DNA of 64,000 nucleotides, from NCBI RefSeq assembly GCF_900215605.1, contig NZ_OBEL01000001.1:2135052-2199051 (forward strand), given 5' to 3'. The notes under the pieces were generated by a model that saw nothing but the letters and a program-made list of their open reading frames with translations, ran no database searches and was not told the DNA's origin. Below, one piece after another: positions 29,259-37,610 of this stretch (position 1 is its first letter; every line of letters starts with the position of its first letter). Source of the stretch: Cohaesibacter gelatinilyticus (GTDB taxonomy: Bacteria; Pseudomonadota; Alphaproteobacteria; Rhizobiales; Cohaesibacteraceae). The position numbers and the translations under genes were made by a program.

Positions 29259-29349
29259 GCATGCTTGTCCCCGCCTGCTCATTCGTCTCCCTACTTATGA
29301 GCAGGCCCTTCTTCGCTATACGCCTACCAAGCCCAAAAGGACATAAGAG

Positions 29350-30726
29350 ATGGCCGGTGGATTTCACTTTAAACAGGTCCTGACCGAACAAGGCTGGATG
29401 CACGATGTCTCGATCCAGATTGACGACAATGGTCACATCGAAAGCCTGGTTCAGGATGCGAATAGCAGCGCTTATCCTGTCTTTAAAAATCCGGTCATTC
29501 CGGGAATGCCGAACCTGCATAGCCACTCTTTTCAATATGCGATGGCAGGTCTGTCCGAGATTCGCAAGAACCCGGTAGACAGCTTCTGGTCCTGGCGCGA
29601 AATGATGTATTATTTTGCGCTCAATGTCTCCCCAGAAGATCTACAGGCGATCACAGCAAAGCTCTATATGGATCTTCTGAAGGGTGGCTATACTGAGATC
29701 GCCGAGTTCCACTATCTGCATAACGATATGGACGGCAGCTATTATGCATGTCCTCAAGAGTTGTCTGCATCGATCATCCATGCAGCGGAACGCACTGGCC
29801 TAAACCTGACACATTTGCCAGTCTTCTATGCCCACGCAAACTTTGGTGGCTTGGCTCCTGAGGACGCCCAAAAGCGCTTCATCAATTCCAGAGATCAGTA
29901 TGTGTTGCTACTGGAAGAATTGAAGAAACAACATCCTTCACACAATCTTGGCATCGCCCCGCATTCCCTGCGCGCTGTTACCGAAGATGAAATGACCTGG
30001 CTCATGGAGCTTCGCTCAAGTTTGGTTCCAGATTGTCCGGTTCATATTCACATTGCCGAGCAGACCAAGGAAGTTCAGGATTCCATTGCCTATAGTGGCA
30101 TGCGTTCAGTTGCGGCACTGATGAATCAGGCTCCAGTCGACGAAAAATGGTGCCTCATTCATGCAACACATCTGGATGATAGCGAAGTCAAAGCGATCGC
30201 TAAATCTGGTGCAACTGCAGGCCTTTGCCCTCTGACGGAGTCGAACCTTGGCGATGGTATTTTCCGCGGGACCGATTTCATGAATGCTGGTGGTCATTTC
30301 GGAATCGGCTCCGACAGCAATATCTGCACAGAAGCAATGCAGGAACTAAGAACCTTGGAATATAGTCAACGGCTGGAACGAAGACAGCGAAATGTCTTCT
30401 GTTCAGATGCCTATCCGAACAATGGCACCAATCTCTGGGTGAATGCTGCCAAGGGTGGAGCCCGTGCCTGCGGAAGAGAGATTGGGCGAATCGCAGTCGG
30501 AGCACGGGCTGATTTTGTCGAAATCAGTTATGACCGAGATGGCATAATGGCGGCAGTTTCACCAGAAGCCGTATTGGACTTCCATATTTTCTCTGGTCAA
30601 CAGGCAGAAATCAGAGATGTTTATGTCGCCGGCAACAGGGTAATCGAGGCCGGTCGACATCCTCTGGAAGATAGCATCAACTCCGCCTATATTTTCGCTT
30701 TGCAGAGGCTGGCGCAAAAGCTATGA
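29350..30726 (+). CDS. hutF: Formimidoylglutamate deiminase HutF
   Basis: Converts N-formimidoyl-L-glutamate to N-formyl-L-glutamate plus ammonia, feeding HutG upstream. 458 residues, amidohydrolase superfamily. It has metal-binding GMPNLHSHSFQYAMAG, SFWSWREMMY, GIAPHSLRAVTEDEM, VHIHIAEQTKEV, CLIHATHLDD and GIGSDSNICTEAMQELRTLE with the catalytic Asp. It lies 91 bases after hutG and six bases before the iclR gene, consistent with one operon. Confidence 0.95.
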   Translation: MAGGFHFKQVLTEQGWMHDVSIQIDDNGHIESLVQDANSSAYPVFKNPVIPGMPNLHSHSFQYAMAGLSEIRKNPVDSFWSWREMMYYFALNVSPEDLQAITAKLYMDLLKGGYTEIAEFHYLHNDMDGSYYACPQELSASIIHAAERTGLNLTHLPVFYAHANFGGLAPEDAQKRFINSRDQYVLLLEELKKQHPSHNLGIAPHSLRAVTEDEMTWLMELRSSLVPDCPVHIHIAEQTKEVQDSIAYSGMRSVAALMNQAPVDEKWCLIHATHLDDSEVKAIAKSGATAGLCPLTESNLGDGIFRGTDFMNAGGHFGIGSDSNICTEAMQELRTLEYSQRLERRQRNVFCSDAYPNNGTNLWVNAAKGGARACGREIGRIAVGARADFVEISYDRDGIMAAVSPEAVLDFHIFSGQQAEIRDVYVAGNRVIEAGRHPLEDSINSAYIFALQRLAQKL

Positions 30727-30732
30727 CAAGGT

Positions 30733-31488
30733 ATGTCTAAGGAAAAAAAGTACCAATCGAATTCTCTTCTGCGCGGGCTGCGTATTCTGGAAGCCTTTGG
30801 ATCTGGGCACGCACAGATGACTTTGTCACAGATTGCTGATGAGATCTCGGTGACAAGTTCAGCTGCATTCCGCTTTGTTCATACGCTGGAACAAGAAGGC
30901 TATTTGATCAAGAATGAAGCCGCACGGACCTTTCGCCTAGCACCAAGAGTTATGGAACTCGGCTATAGTTACATAAAGGCCTTGGACCTGAGCGAAGTCG
31001 CAGCAGATCACGCCAGAGCATTGCGTGATCATTCCGGCTTCTCAGTACATGTGGCAGTTCTGGAAAATACTGAAGCGGTTTATGTTTTCCGTGCCATGTC
31101 CCCCAGCCCGATGGTATCGAACATCCCGGTTGGCTCCCGGCTCCCGGCATTTGCAACCTCCATGGGTCGCATCATGCTTTGCTCCCTGAGTGATGAAGAG
31201 CTTGACCGTCGCTTTGAAGACTATGAATTTCAAAAATTCACCGAAACAACTATTGAAACACTGGATGAATTGAAATCAGCATTGATTGAAGACAGAAAGC
31301 GCGGATATGTCGCTCAGGCCTCACAATTGGCAGAGGGAACTGTTGCAATCGCCGCCCCGATTTACGATCGATCAAACTATGCCATTGGCTCGGTTAACAT
31401 CTCCGGGCACCGCAATCAGCTCACTGCAACCGAGGATCTGATTCAGATGGTACGCCAATGCGCTGAACGCATCTCGGAAATGCAATAA
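30733..31488 (+). CDS. IclR-family transcriptional regulator
   Basis: 251 residues. The N-terminal winged helix is in LRGLRILEAFGSGHAQMTLS and QIADEISVTSSAAFRFVHTLEQEGYL. The C-terminal IclR effector domain includes RIMLCSLSDEEL and GYVAQASQLAEGTVAIAAPIYD. It follows hutF by six bases and is probably cotranscribed with it. IclR proteins sense small organic acids; formimino- or formylglutamate is a reasonable guess for the effector, but nothing in the sequence proves it. Confidence 0.92.
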   Translation: MSKEKKYQSNSLLRGLRILEAFGSGHAQMTLSQIADEISVTSSAAFRFVHTLEQEGYLIKNEAARTFRLAPRVMELGYSYIKALDLSEVAADHARALRDHSGFSVHVAVLENTEAVYVFRAMSPSPMVSNIPVGSRLPAFATSMGRIMLCSLSDEELDRRFEDYEFQKFTETTIETLDELKSALIEDRKRGYVAQASQLAEGTVAIAAPIYDRSNYAIGSVNISGHRNQLTATEDLIQMVRQCAERISEMQ

Positions 31489-31766
31489 TCTGTACTGCTC
31501 CGCTTTATGAAACCTCACACAACTAGACAGTTCAAAATTGGAAACAGTCTTGAACCTGTTAGCTGTGTGGATTTCATATAGAATAGAGATTAACGTTTTT
31601 TATCAAGATATTAGAACTTGCTACATTTGCACTATATGGACTAGACAAAGGCGATATGGTCATATGAAAAACGACAAGGTCAATGCTAGAAACAATCAAC
31701 CGACCTATTATCAATTTCTTACCCAAAACCATCAATATGGTGGGTTTTGGCAACCATTAGGCTCTC

Positions 31767-32249
31767 ATGAAATCTACATATGTCTATAAGCTCAACGGTC
31801 CCGCCACCTCTGCAGTCACATTATTCATCCTGATTTTTTCCGGCCTGATGGTCTTTCTCGCTTTTCTCGAGCCAGACAAATTCATCGGAATTCAGATTGG
31901 CCTTCCATTCGGAGCGATGGCGTATGGGGCACTTGCTGCTGGAGCTCTCTTTCTTTCTATCCGTTTAGTTTGGATCTGGTCCAATCAGAGGAACAGCACA
32001 CGGGCTATCTCTCTGCAAGCCGAAGTCATCACATTACCCAAGTCAGTAACTTCAAACAGAGAAATTACAATTCCCTACAGCAACATCACGAAACTAAACT
32101 ATCTCAAAATTGCTCGTACAAGCCTGAATGTCATTCAAATCCACCACGACAAAGGCATCACACAAATTTCCGATCTTGGTTTCTCAACCCAAGACGAATT
32201 TTCCGAGATATATGATAACCTCCGCCAGAAGATTTCCAAATCTCTATAG
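31767..32249 (+). CDS. Hypothetical two-helix membrane protein
   Basis: 160 residues. Two hydrophobic segments (about 13-33 and 40-65) are followed by a soluble C-terminal region of about 90 residues with alternating hydrophobic strands (ITIPYSNITKLNYLKIA, LNVIQIHHDKGITQISDLGF). This is reminiscent of bacterial PH-like membrane proteins, but I do not recognise a named family. It has no obvious ribosome binding site and its stop overlaps the 3' end of the convergent dehalogenase gene by six bases. The 278 bases upstream are AT-rich and hold no other clear gene. Confidence 0.6.
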   Translation: MKSTYVYKLNGPATSAVTLFILIFSGLMVFLAFLEPDKFIGIQIGLPFGAMAYGALAAGALFLSIRLVWIWSNQRNSTRAISLQAEVITLPKSVTSNREITIPYSNITKLNYLKIARTSLNVIQIHHDKGITQISDLGFSTQDEFSEIYDNLRQKISKSL

Positions 32250-35200
32250 GTCGACGATCACAACACCATCTTTTGCTGCAGCTCGTGATTGGCAAAGGAT
32301 CATCTCCTTCTCTCTTTGAGCTTTGGAGAGCACAAAATCTCGATGCTCGACATCCCCTTCAACAATGCCGCATTTGCAAACACCGCAAATGCCATCTGAG
32401 CATTTCACATCTACTGAGATGCCATTTTCGGTCAGAATATCCGTTGCAGATCGATCCGCAGGAACAAGGAATTCCCTTCCGGATTTCGCTAGCCTGAGCG
32501 TGAAATCATAATTCTCATATTCGGGTAGTTCTGGAACATTGAAGAATTCAAAATGACGCGCCTCATCGGGATAACCCTGCTCTTCAGCGGCATCCAGCAC
32601 ACCATTCATGTAACGCTCTGGCCCGCAGGTATAAACATGATAACCGTCCTGATAACCTGCCAGAATTGCATTCAAGTCAGCTCGCGATCCCTCATCACTG
32701 AAGTGCAACTGAAGCTTATTCTTCCAAGGAAACTCAGCCAGATCACTTAAGAACCCAGCATTAGTCCTGCTTGAGCACGAATAATGAATGGCAAAATCAG
32801 CACCAATTGCATGTAAACGATGCGCCATCGCAATCATTGGTGTGATACCAATCCCTCCCCCCATGAGGAAGGTTTTCTTGGCAGCCTCATCCAGACCGAA
32901 ATGATTGATGGGTTTGGAAATAAAGATCTTGCGACCCTCGTTGAATATACGGTGCAGCAACTGAGACCCTCCGCGCCCTTCATCCTCTCGTAAAACTCCG
33001 ATCTGATAGCTTTGATTGTTGGCAGGATCACCTGACATGGAATATTGACGCAGGAATTCCGGCGCCACCACAATGTCCAGATGAGCCCCTGCAGTCCAAT
33101 CTGGCAACGGCGAGCCATCGACCGAACTGAGCTCATATTTGTTGATGCCAGACGTCATGGCTTCAACCCTGGCAATCTTCACCCGTATCACAGGGGCATC
33201 ACCCTCGATGTGATAACTGTGTGCAAGATCATCAGTCTCCCCAGCGGCCAACCGAGCCTTATATTCCTTGGCCGTGATCATGGCTTGATAAGCCTCAATC
33301 CCCTTTTCTCGATCCATTGGGAAGGGAAATGGCCATGGATGAGGAGCCAGATTGGCGGGATAAACCGCAAGGGTCTGATCTTCATATTGCAAATCGAGAC
33401 TTGTCTGAAGCGCCCGTTCATTAACCGGCTTTTTGGTAGGCCTGTATCCGCCATCTTCCTCAATCTCGAGATCCCACCACCATTTCTTGATGGGATTGAT
33501 CTCACCATTCCCGACTTTATCATCAAGTTTGGCAAGAGCTGGCGCCAGTTTGGGAAAGTTCATGGCCGCCCAGCGGAATGGAGCTTGAATGAACAAGCCT
33601 TCCAGATTCCATGGACAGGTTTTCATACAACGCCCACACATGGCCCCACCGGGTTGTGTCACCCGATAAGTGGTACATTTCTGACTATCAGACTTCCAGA
33701 TTTCATAGCCATTGAACATCAATTTGGGACCAGCCGTGATGGCCCCTGAAGGACATTCCCGCGCACACTTGTTGCAGGCATTGCAAAATTCCTGCAGACC
33801 AAAATCAATGGGTTTGTCATGTTCCATCGGCATGGTGGTGGTAACCGCGCCTGACTTCAGCCTTGGTCCCAAAAATGGATTGAGGATCACTTCACCAATA
33901 CGGCTAACTTCCCCAAGGCCAGACAAGAGCAACAATGGTGGCTGCAGGACTTCACCATCCATAACCGAATGGGCTTTGGCAGGATAACCAAGGCGGCGTA
34001 TTTGATTGGCAATAACACCACCAAGGATCGAGAATCTCAGATAAGCCCGCATGGACTGGGACACAGCAATCCAATCATCACCAGAAGCCCCTTCCATGGT
34101 CTCAAAGCCCTGATCAATGATCATTGATATGGCCTGATCATGGGGCGGGTTGATCTCATCCCCCAGAGCGTTATGAGAATACCAAGCCCACTCCGGGCAC
34201 CGGGATAGTCCGATGGCATCTCCTCCCAGAAAGTAAGCTGCTGCCTTGATATTCTCCGCATTGGACTTGGCAGATTGTGTATGCTGAGATTTTTCCGGAT
34301 TGGCCGGGCCATCCTGCAGTAAGGTAAAGGCCCCCAAGGCACGGCGCTGCGCCATGGAAGGAGCTGATTTGCGAACATAATGGCCGTTTCTCGCCGCTTG
34401 TTGATTGCCTTTGCCCATGTCACCAAACAAAGAACGTGCAAACATATCCGTGCGCTTTGGTACTCTTGGCACCCGCATTTCATCAATGAAGGTGGTCGGA
34501 TCATCGACACGCTTCAGCTTCTCGAACGGATGCGCGCCATCAACGAAACGCCGCTTGCTGAATGGCTCATGATTGAAGGCATTTTTGGCAAAACCCTTAC
34601 CGACCATCCAGGCGGGTCCATAGGTATGGAATGAAGACTGCTCTTTCAAAGGCTTGATCGGATGATCAATCTGCATCTCGAAATTGGTTGTCACAGCCGC
34701 CAGACCGAAACGGGTTCCCAGATACGGGTTCACCACCTGACCATCTTCAACACCCGCCAAACCACTGGCGACAGCCAACTGATTGAGGTCGACATCACTG
34801 GTGGAGCCGGTATGTGCCCGGGCGTCATATCCAAGCAATCTTAGATATTGAGCCAGTACAATTGCCACCTCGGAAGATCGCATGCAAGCACGTGCCTCTT
34901 GCGCATCCATGATCCAATCAGCTCCGACCTCTCCTTCTTCGGGATCACGAACGAACTCCTGAGCAATGACCAAAGCATGACTATGCTTTTCAATTCCCGT
35001 TGGAGGCGCTTCCATTGACTCCTTCAGGTCAGCCATGATGACATCAACACCCGAAGCCAGGGTTGTTGTTTGTTCATTTTGCAGCTTGTAGGCCAGCGCC
35101 TCAATGTCAGGGTTCACATACGGCTTTTCCAACAACGCGCTTTGCGGGATCTTGGCAATTGCCATCATGGAGGCATCGGAAAAATACCCAAAAGCCTTCA

Positions 35201-35459
35201 TATGATTGGCACGCTCCGATCGATCCTCTGGCACTTCCGCCTTTGCCTTATTGATCAATCCGATGCGAATGGCATCGAGCATGGCCTGCGCCTCTGCCAT
35301 TGCATTGACAAGGCTTTCTCGATGATCGGGCCTTTGGAAAGATACGACAGGATAGGAAGGCACACCAGACAGGTCGGGCATTCGCTCAGTTCTGGCGAGC
35401 CTCTCAAGAGGATATCCTCCCATGGAAACCGGTCGTTTTTTGTCGGAAAATAGCTTCAA
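32244..35459 (-). CDS. Self-sufficient reductive dehalogenase (corrinoid/Fe-S core fused to flavin reductase and ferredoxin)
   Basis: 1071 residues. A two-lobed reductive dehalogenase core (about 1-620) is followed by a ferredoxin segment with Cys559/562/565/569 and Cys595/608/611/615 for two 4Fe-4S clusters. Then comes a flavin/NAD reductase (about 755-960, with RQYSMSGDP and GGGIGITPM) and a plant-type 2Fe-2S domain (Cys1020/1025/1028/1056). The candidate catalytic Tyr is at 427 (WAWYSH) and the candidate Lys at 495 (GYPAKAH), near the positions known for catalytic RdhA NpRdhA. Like NpRdhA and BhbA from aerobes, it should use cobalamin and NAD(P)H to remove halogen, typically from halogenated phenols or hydroxybenzoates, in the cytoplasm. 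No Tat signal is seen. The start is TTG 35459 after GAGGCAGGG. The substrate is inference. Confidence 0.9.
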   Translation of the reverse strand: MKLFSDKKRPVSMGGYPLERLARTERMPDLSGVPSYPVVSFQRPDHRESLVNAMAEAQAMLDAIRIGLINKAKAEVPEDRSERANHMKAFGYFSDASMMAIAKIPQSALLEKPYVNPDIEALAYKLQNEQTTTLASGVDVIMADLKESMEAPPTGIEKHSHALVIAQEFVRDPEEGEVGADWIMDAQEARACMRSSEVAIVLAQYLRLLGYDARAHTGSTSDVDLNQLAVASGLAGVEDGQVVNPYLGTRFGLAAVTTNFEMQIDHPIKPLKEQSSFHTYGPAWMVGKGFAKNAFNHEPFSKRRFVDGAHPFEKLKRVDDPTTFIDEMRVPRVPKRTDMFARSLFGDMGKGNQQAARNGHYVRKSAPSMAQRRALGAFTLLQDGPANPEKSQHTQSAKSNAENIKAAAYFLGGDAIGLSRCPEWAWYSHNALGDEINPPHDQAISMIIDQGFETMEGASGDDWIAVSQSMRAYLRFSILGGVIANQIRRLGYPAKAHSVMDGEVLQPPLLLLSGLGEVSRIGEVILNPFLGPRLKSGAVTTTMPMEHDKPIDFGLQEFCNACNKCARECPSGAITAGPKLMFNGYEIWKSDSQKCTTYRVTQPGGAMCGRCMKTCPWNLEGLFIQAPFRWAAMNFPKLAPALAKLDDKVGNGEINPIKKWWWDLEIEEDGGYRPTKKPVNERALQTSLDLQYEDQTLAVYPANLAPHPWPFPFPMDREKGIEAYQAMITAKEYKARLAAGETDDLAHSYHIEGDAPVIRVKIARVEAMTSGINKYELSSVDGSPLPDWTAGAHLDIVVAPEFLRQYSMSGDPANNQSYQIGVLREDEGRGGSQLLHRIFNEGRKIFISKPINHFGLDEAAKKTFLMGGGIGITPMIAMAHRLHAIGADFAIHYSCSSRTNAGFLSDLAEFPWKNKLQLHFSDEGSRADLNAILAGYQDGYHVYTCGPERYMNGVLDAAEEQGYPDEARHFEFFNVPELPEYENYDFTLRLAKSGREFLVPADRSATDILTENGISVDVKCSDGICGVCKCGIVEGDVEHRDFVLSKAQREKEMILCQSRAAAKDGVVIVDL

Positions 35460-35509
35460 AACCCTGCCTCACAAATACCATCTGGTCCATGCGCTGGAGA
35501 TGGGGTGCG

Positions 35510-35959
35510 TTACAAACGCATCAGTGTTTCGTCTTCACCTTCTAGCAGCACATTAATGGTCTGCATGAATTGCTCGAAGGCTTCGTCGTCCAACTTGCTG
35601 GAATAGTGATTGTTCAATTCCCGAACTAGAATGTGACATTCCTTCATGGTGCTTTGCCCAAGCTCGGTCAGAACAACTTCACTGACCCGCCCATCTTCAC
35701 CCTTGGATTGCCGCTCGATGAAACCTCTGTCCATCATGGTCTTCAACAGGCGGGAGATTGCCGGACGGGCGACACCAATATAGCTGGCGAGCTGAGACGG
35801 TGTGGACTGGCCTTCCATACCCACGCCTCGCAAGACGCACCACATCAGACGAGTAACATTATGTTTTTTCAGCTTTCTTTCAAACCGAGATTCCATGACC
35901 CTGGCCAAACTGGTGACCTTGAAACCAATACGATTGTGGAGCGTGAATTGTTCCGCCAT
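35510..35959 (-). CDS. MarR-family transcriptional regulator
   Basis: 149 residues from ATG 35959, which has GGAAGGG nine bases upstream. The longer frame beginning at 36022 is disfavoured because its ATG lies inside the operator-like palindrome and lacks a ribosome binding site. The MarR winged helix is seen in MWCVLRGVGMEGQSTPSQLA, SYIGVARPAISRLLKTMMD and RGFIERQSKGEDGRVSEVVL. It lies 50 bases upstream of the dehalogenase gene on the same strand and diverges from a TRAP operon. It is well placed to respond to an aromatic acid and control both units. Confidence 0.92.
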   Translation of the reverse strand: MAEQFTLHNRIGFKVTSLARVMESRFERKLKKHNVTRLMWCVLRGVGMEGQSTPSQLASYIGVARPAISRLLKTMMDRGFIERQSKGEDGRVSEVVLTELGQSTMKECHILVRELNNHYSSKLDDEAFEQFMQTINVLLEGEDETLMRL

Positions 35960-36014
35960 CCTGCAAAACCCTTCCATGATCAGATGATCACATTCAGATG
36001 CGTACGAATTTTTA

Positions 36015-36042
36015 CTTAACATAGTTAATTAACAATGTTAAG
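36015..36042. promoter_or_regulatory. 28-bp near-perfect palindrome, candidate MarR operator
   Basis: Arms CTTAACAT and ATGTTAAG flank a GTTAATTAAC core. Only one symmetric base pair of the 28 breaks the symmetry. It sits in the intergenic region between marR-rdh and the TRAP operon and overlaps any plausible promoter for either. Confidence 0.75.
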
Positions 36043-36079
36043 CATTATGGAGCAATATCATCATTACTGGGAGGAAAAG

Positions 36080-37090
36080 ATGGTAGGAAGCGAAAAAAAG
36101 CGTAGCATTGCTGCATTGATCGCATTGGCTGCTTTTGTCGGCCTCGGACCACAAAGCATTCAGGCAGCAGAACTGAAAGCTGCACATTTCATGCCCTCAA
36201 TGCACCCCATGGACAAAGGGGTCATGACACCTCTGGCAGGTGACATTGAAAAAGCGACCAATGGATCTTTGACCATTCGCGTATTTCCCTCGGGCGAGTT
36301 GGGTAAAGGACCGGTTCAGCAATATAAGCGTGTTGTGACCGGCGTCGCTGACATTGTTTTCGGCATTCCTGACTATACACCCAAGCAGTTCCGCAAAACC
36401 GCCATGGTGCATGTACCGGGCCTATTTGCTGACGGTACAGTTGCAACCAACAAGATGTGGGACCATATCGATCTTTTCAAAGACGAATATGCAGCAACAA
36501 AGCTGCTTGGTCTCTGGGCCAACAATCCATCTGTTCTGATCACAAGAAAGAAGCCTGTCCGCACCATGGGCGACTTCAAAGGTCTGAAAGTCCGCTCACC
36601 AAACCCAATCATGGCTGAGCTAATCAAGGCATGGGGTGGCATTCCGGTGTCCATGCCAACGACTGAAGCCTATAACGCCATGAATACAGGTGTTCTGGAT
36701 GCAGTCATGATCGGCCCTTCCGGCATTCGTTCCTACAAGCTGAATGAGACCGCAAAATACATCACCACCAATCTACCTTCTGCGCTGGATACCTTCTATC
36801 TGCTGATGAACAAGAGCAGCTGGGATGCCCTTGATGACAAACAGAAGAAAGAACTCGACAATCTGACTGGCCGTAAGATCAGCCTGAAGGGCGCGGAAGA
36901 GTTCCGCAAAGCTGGTCAAGCAGGACTGGATCTGGCTGTAAAATCAAAGGTCGAGCTGATCGAGATTGACGCTGCTGCAGAGGCTGAGTTCCGCAAAGCC
37001 ATGAAACCGGCTCTGGATGCCTTTATCGCCAAAACATCTGATGAAACTGGCGTTGACGCATCCGATATCGTTTCGCAGCTATCGAAATAG
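36080..37090 (+). CDS. TRAP transporter periplasmic binding protein (DctP family), dehalogenase cluster
   Basis: 336 residues from ATG 36080, with GGGAGGAAAAG just upstream. The N-terminus SEKKRSIAALIALAAFVGLG is a Sec signal, cut near IQA-A. Mature features are LKAAHFMPSMHPMDKGVM, FPSGELGKGPVQQYKRV, the Arg-containing GLKVRSPNPIMAELIKAWGG and PTTEAYNAMNTGVLDAV. It heads a DctP-DctQ-DctM operon that diverges from marR and the dehalogenase gene. The ligand is inferred to be a halogenated or hydroxylated aromatic acid. Confidence 0.93.
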   Translation: MVGSEKKRSIAALIALAAFVGLGPQSIQAAELKAAHFMPSMHPMDKGVMTPLAGDIEKATNGSLTIRVFPSGELGKGPVQQYKRVVTGVADIVFGIPDYTPKQFRKTAMVHVPGLFADGTVATNKMWDHIDLFKDEYAATKLLGLWANNPSVLITRKKPVRTMGDFKGLKVRSPNPIMAELIKAWGGIPVSMPTTEAYNAMNTGVLDAVMIGPSGIRSYKLNETAKYITTNLPSALDTFYLLMNKSSWDALDDKQKKELDNLTGRKISLKGAEEFRKAGQAGLDLAVKSKVELIEIDAAAEAEFRKAMKPALDAFIAKTSDETGVDASDIVSQLSK

Positions 37091-37097
37091 TATTTCG

Positions 37098-37610
37098 ATG
37101 AATGATGAGGACCACTTCCACACCGCCCATTCTCTTCAGAATGGGCGGTGGCTCAAGCGGCTTGAGGTATTGCTCATTGGAAGCGGTACACTGGCCCTGT
37201 TTCTCATGATGTTTCTGTCTGTCGGGGACGCATTGCTGAGATCCTTTTTCGACAGTCCAATATTTGGTGCGAATGACCTCACACAGATTGGCCTTTCTAT
37301 CGTCGTGTCCATCAGCCTGCCCCTCTGCGTTCTCGCGGGTAGATTGATTGCCATCGACACACTGATCAAAATGGCACCCTCCTATTTGGAGAAAAGTGCC
37401 AATTGGTTGGTAACGGGTCTTAGCATCATCATGCTTGCCTATATCGCCTGGCGGTCTGCCCTCAATGCTCTCAGCGCGGCTGATTTTGGAGAAACAACAT
37501 TGCTCCTGCAGCTCTCCTTTGCTCCATCCTATTATGTAATCTCAGCAGGGTCCGCTGCATCGGCCGTGTTGCTCTTTGTCAAAATGGTGAAAGAATGGCG
37601 GTCGAGTTAA
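37098..37610 (+). CDS. TRAP transporter small permease (DctQ family), dehalogenase cluster
   Basis: 170 residues from ATG 37098, seven bases after the binding-protein stop. There are four hydrophobic segments with LLIGSGTLALFLMMFLSVGD, the typical DctQ charged motif region FGANDLTQIGLSIVVS, and LPLCVLAGRLIAIDTLI. Its 3' end overlaps the DctM start by 16 bases, indicating coupled translation. An in-frame start further upstream would overlap the binding-protein gene and is rejected. Confidence 0.9.
   Translation: MNDEDHFHTAHSLQNGRWLKRLEVLLIGSGTLALFLMMFLSVGDALLRSFFDSPIFGANDLTQIGLSIVVSISLPLCVLAGRLIAIDTLIKMAPSYLEKSANWLVTGLSIIMLAYIAWRSALNALSAADFGETTLLLQLSFAPSYYVISAGSAASAVLLFVKMVKEWRSS

Noticed and set aside
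31538..31789. 83-codon frame between iclR and the membrane protein gene
   Set aside because: AT-rich, no ribosome binding site, no family; overlaps the start of the more plausible gene at 31767.
32244..35459. Alternative reading of the large Fe-S/corrinoid protein as epoxyqueuosine reductase (QueG)
   Set aside because: QueG is about 350-400 residues and has no fused flavin reductase or 2Fe-2S domain; the duplicated lobe and length fit catabolic dehalogenases.
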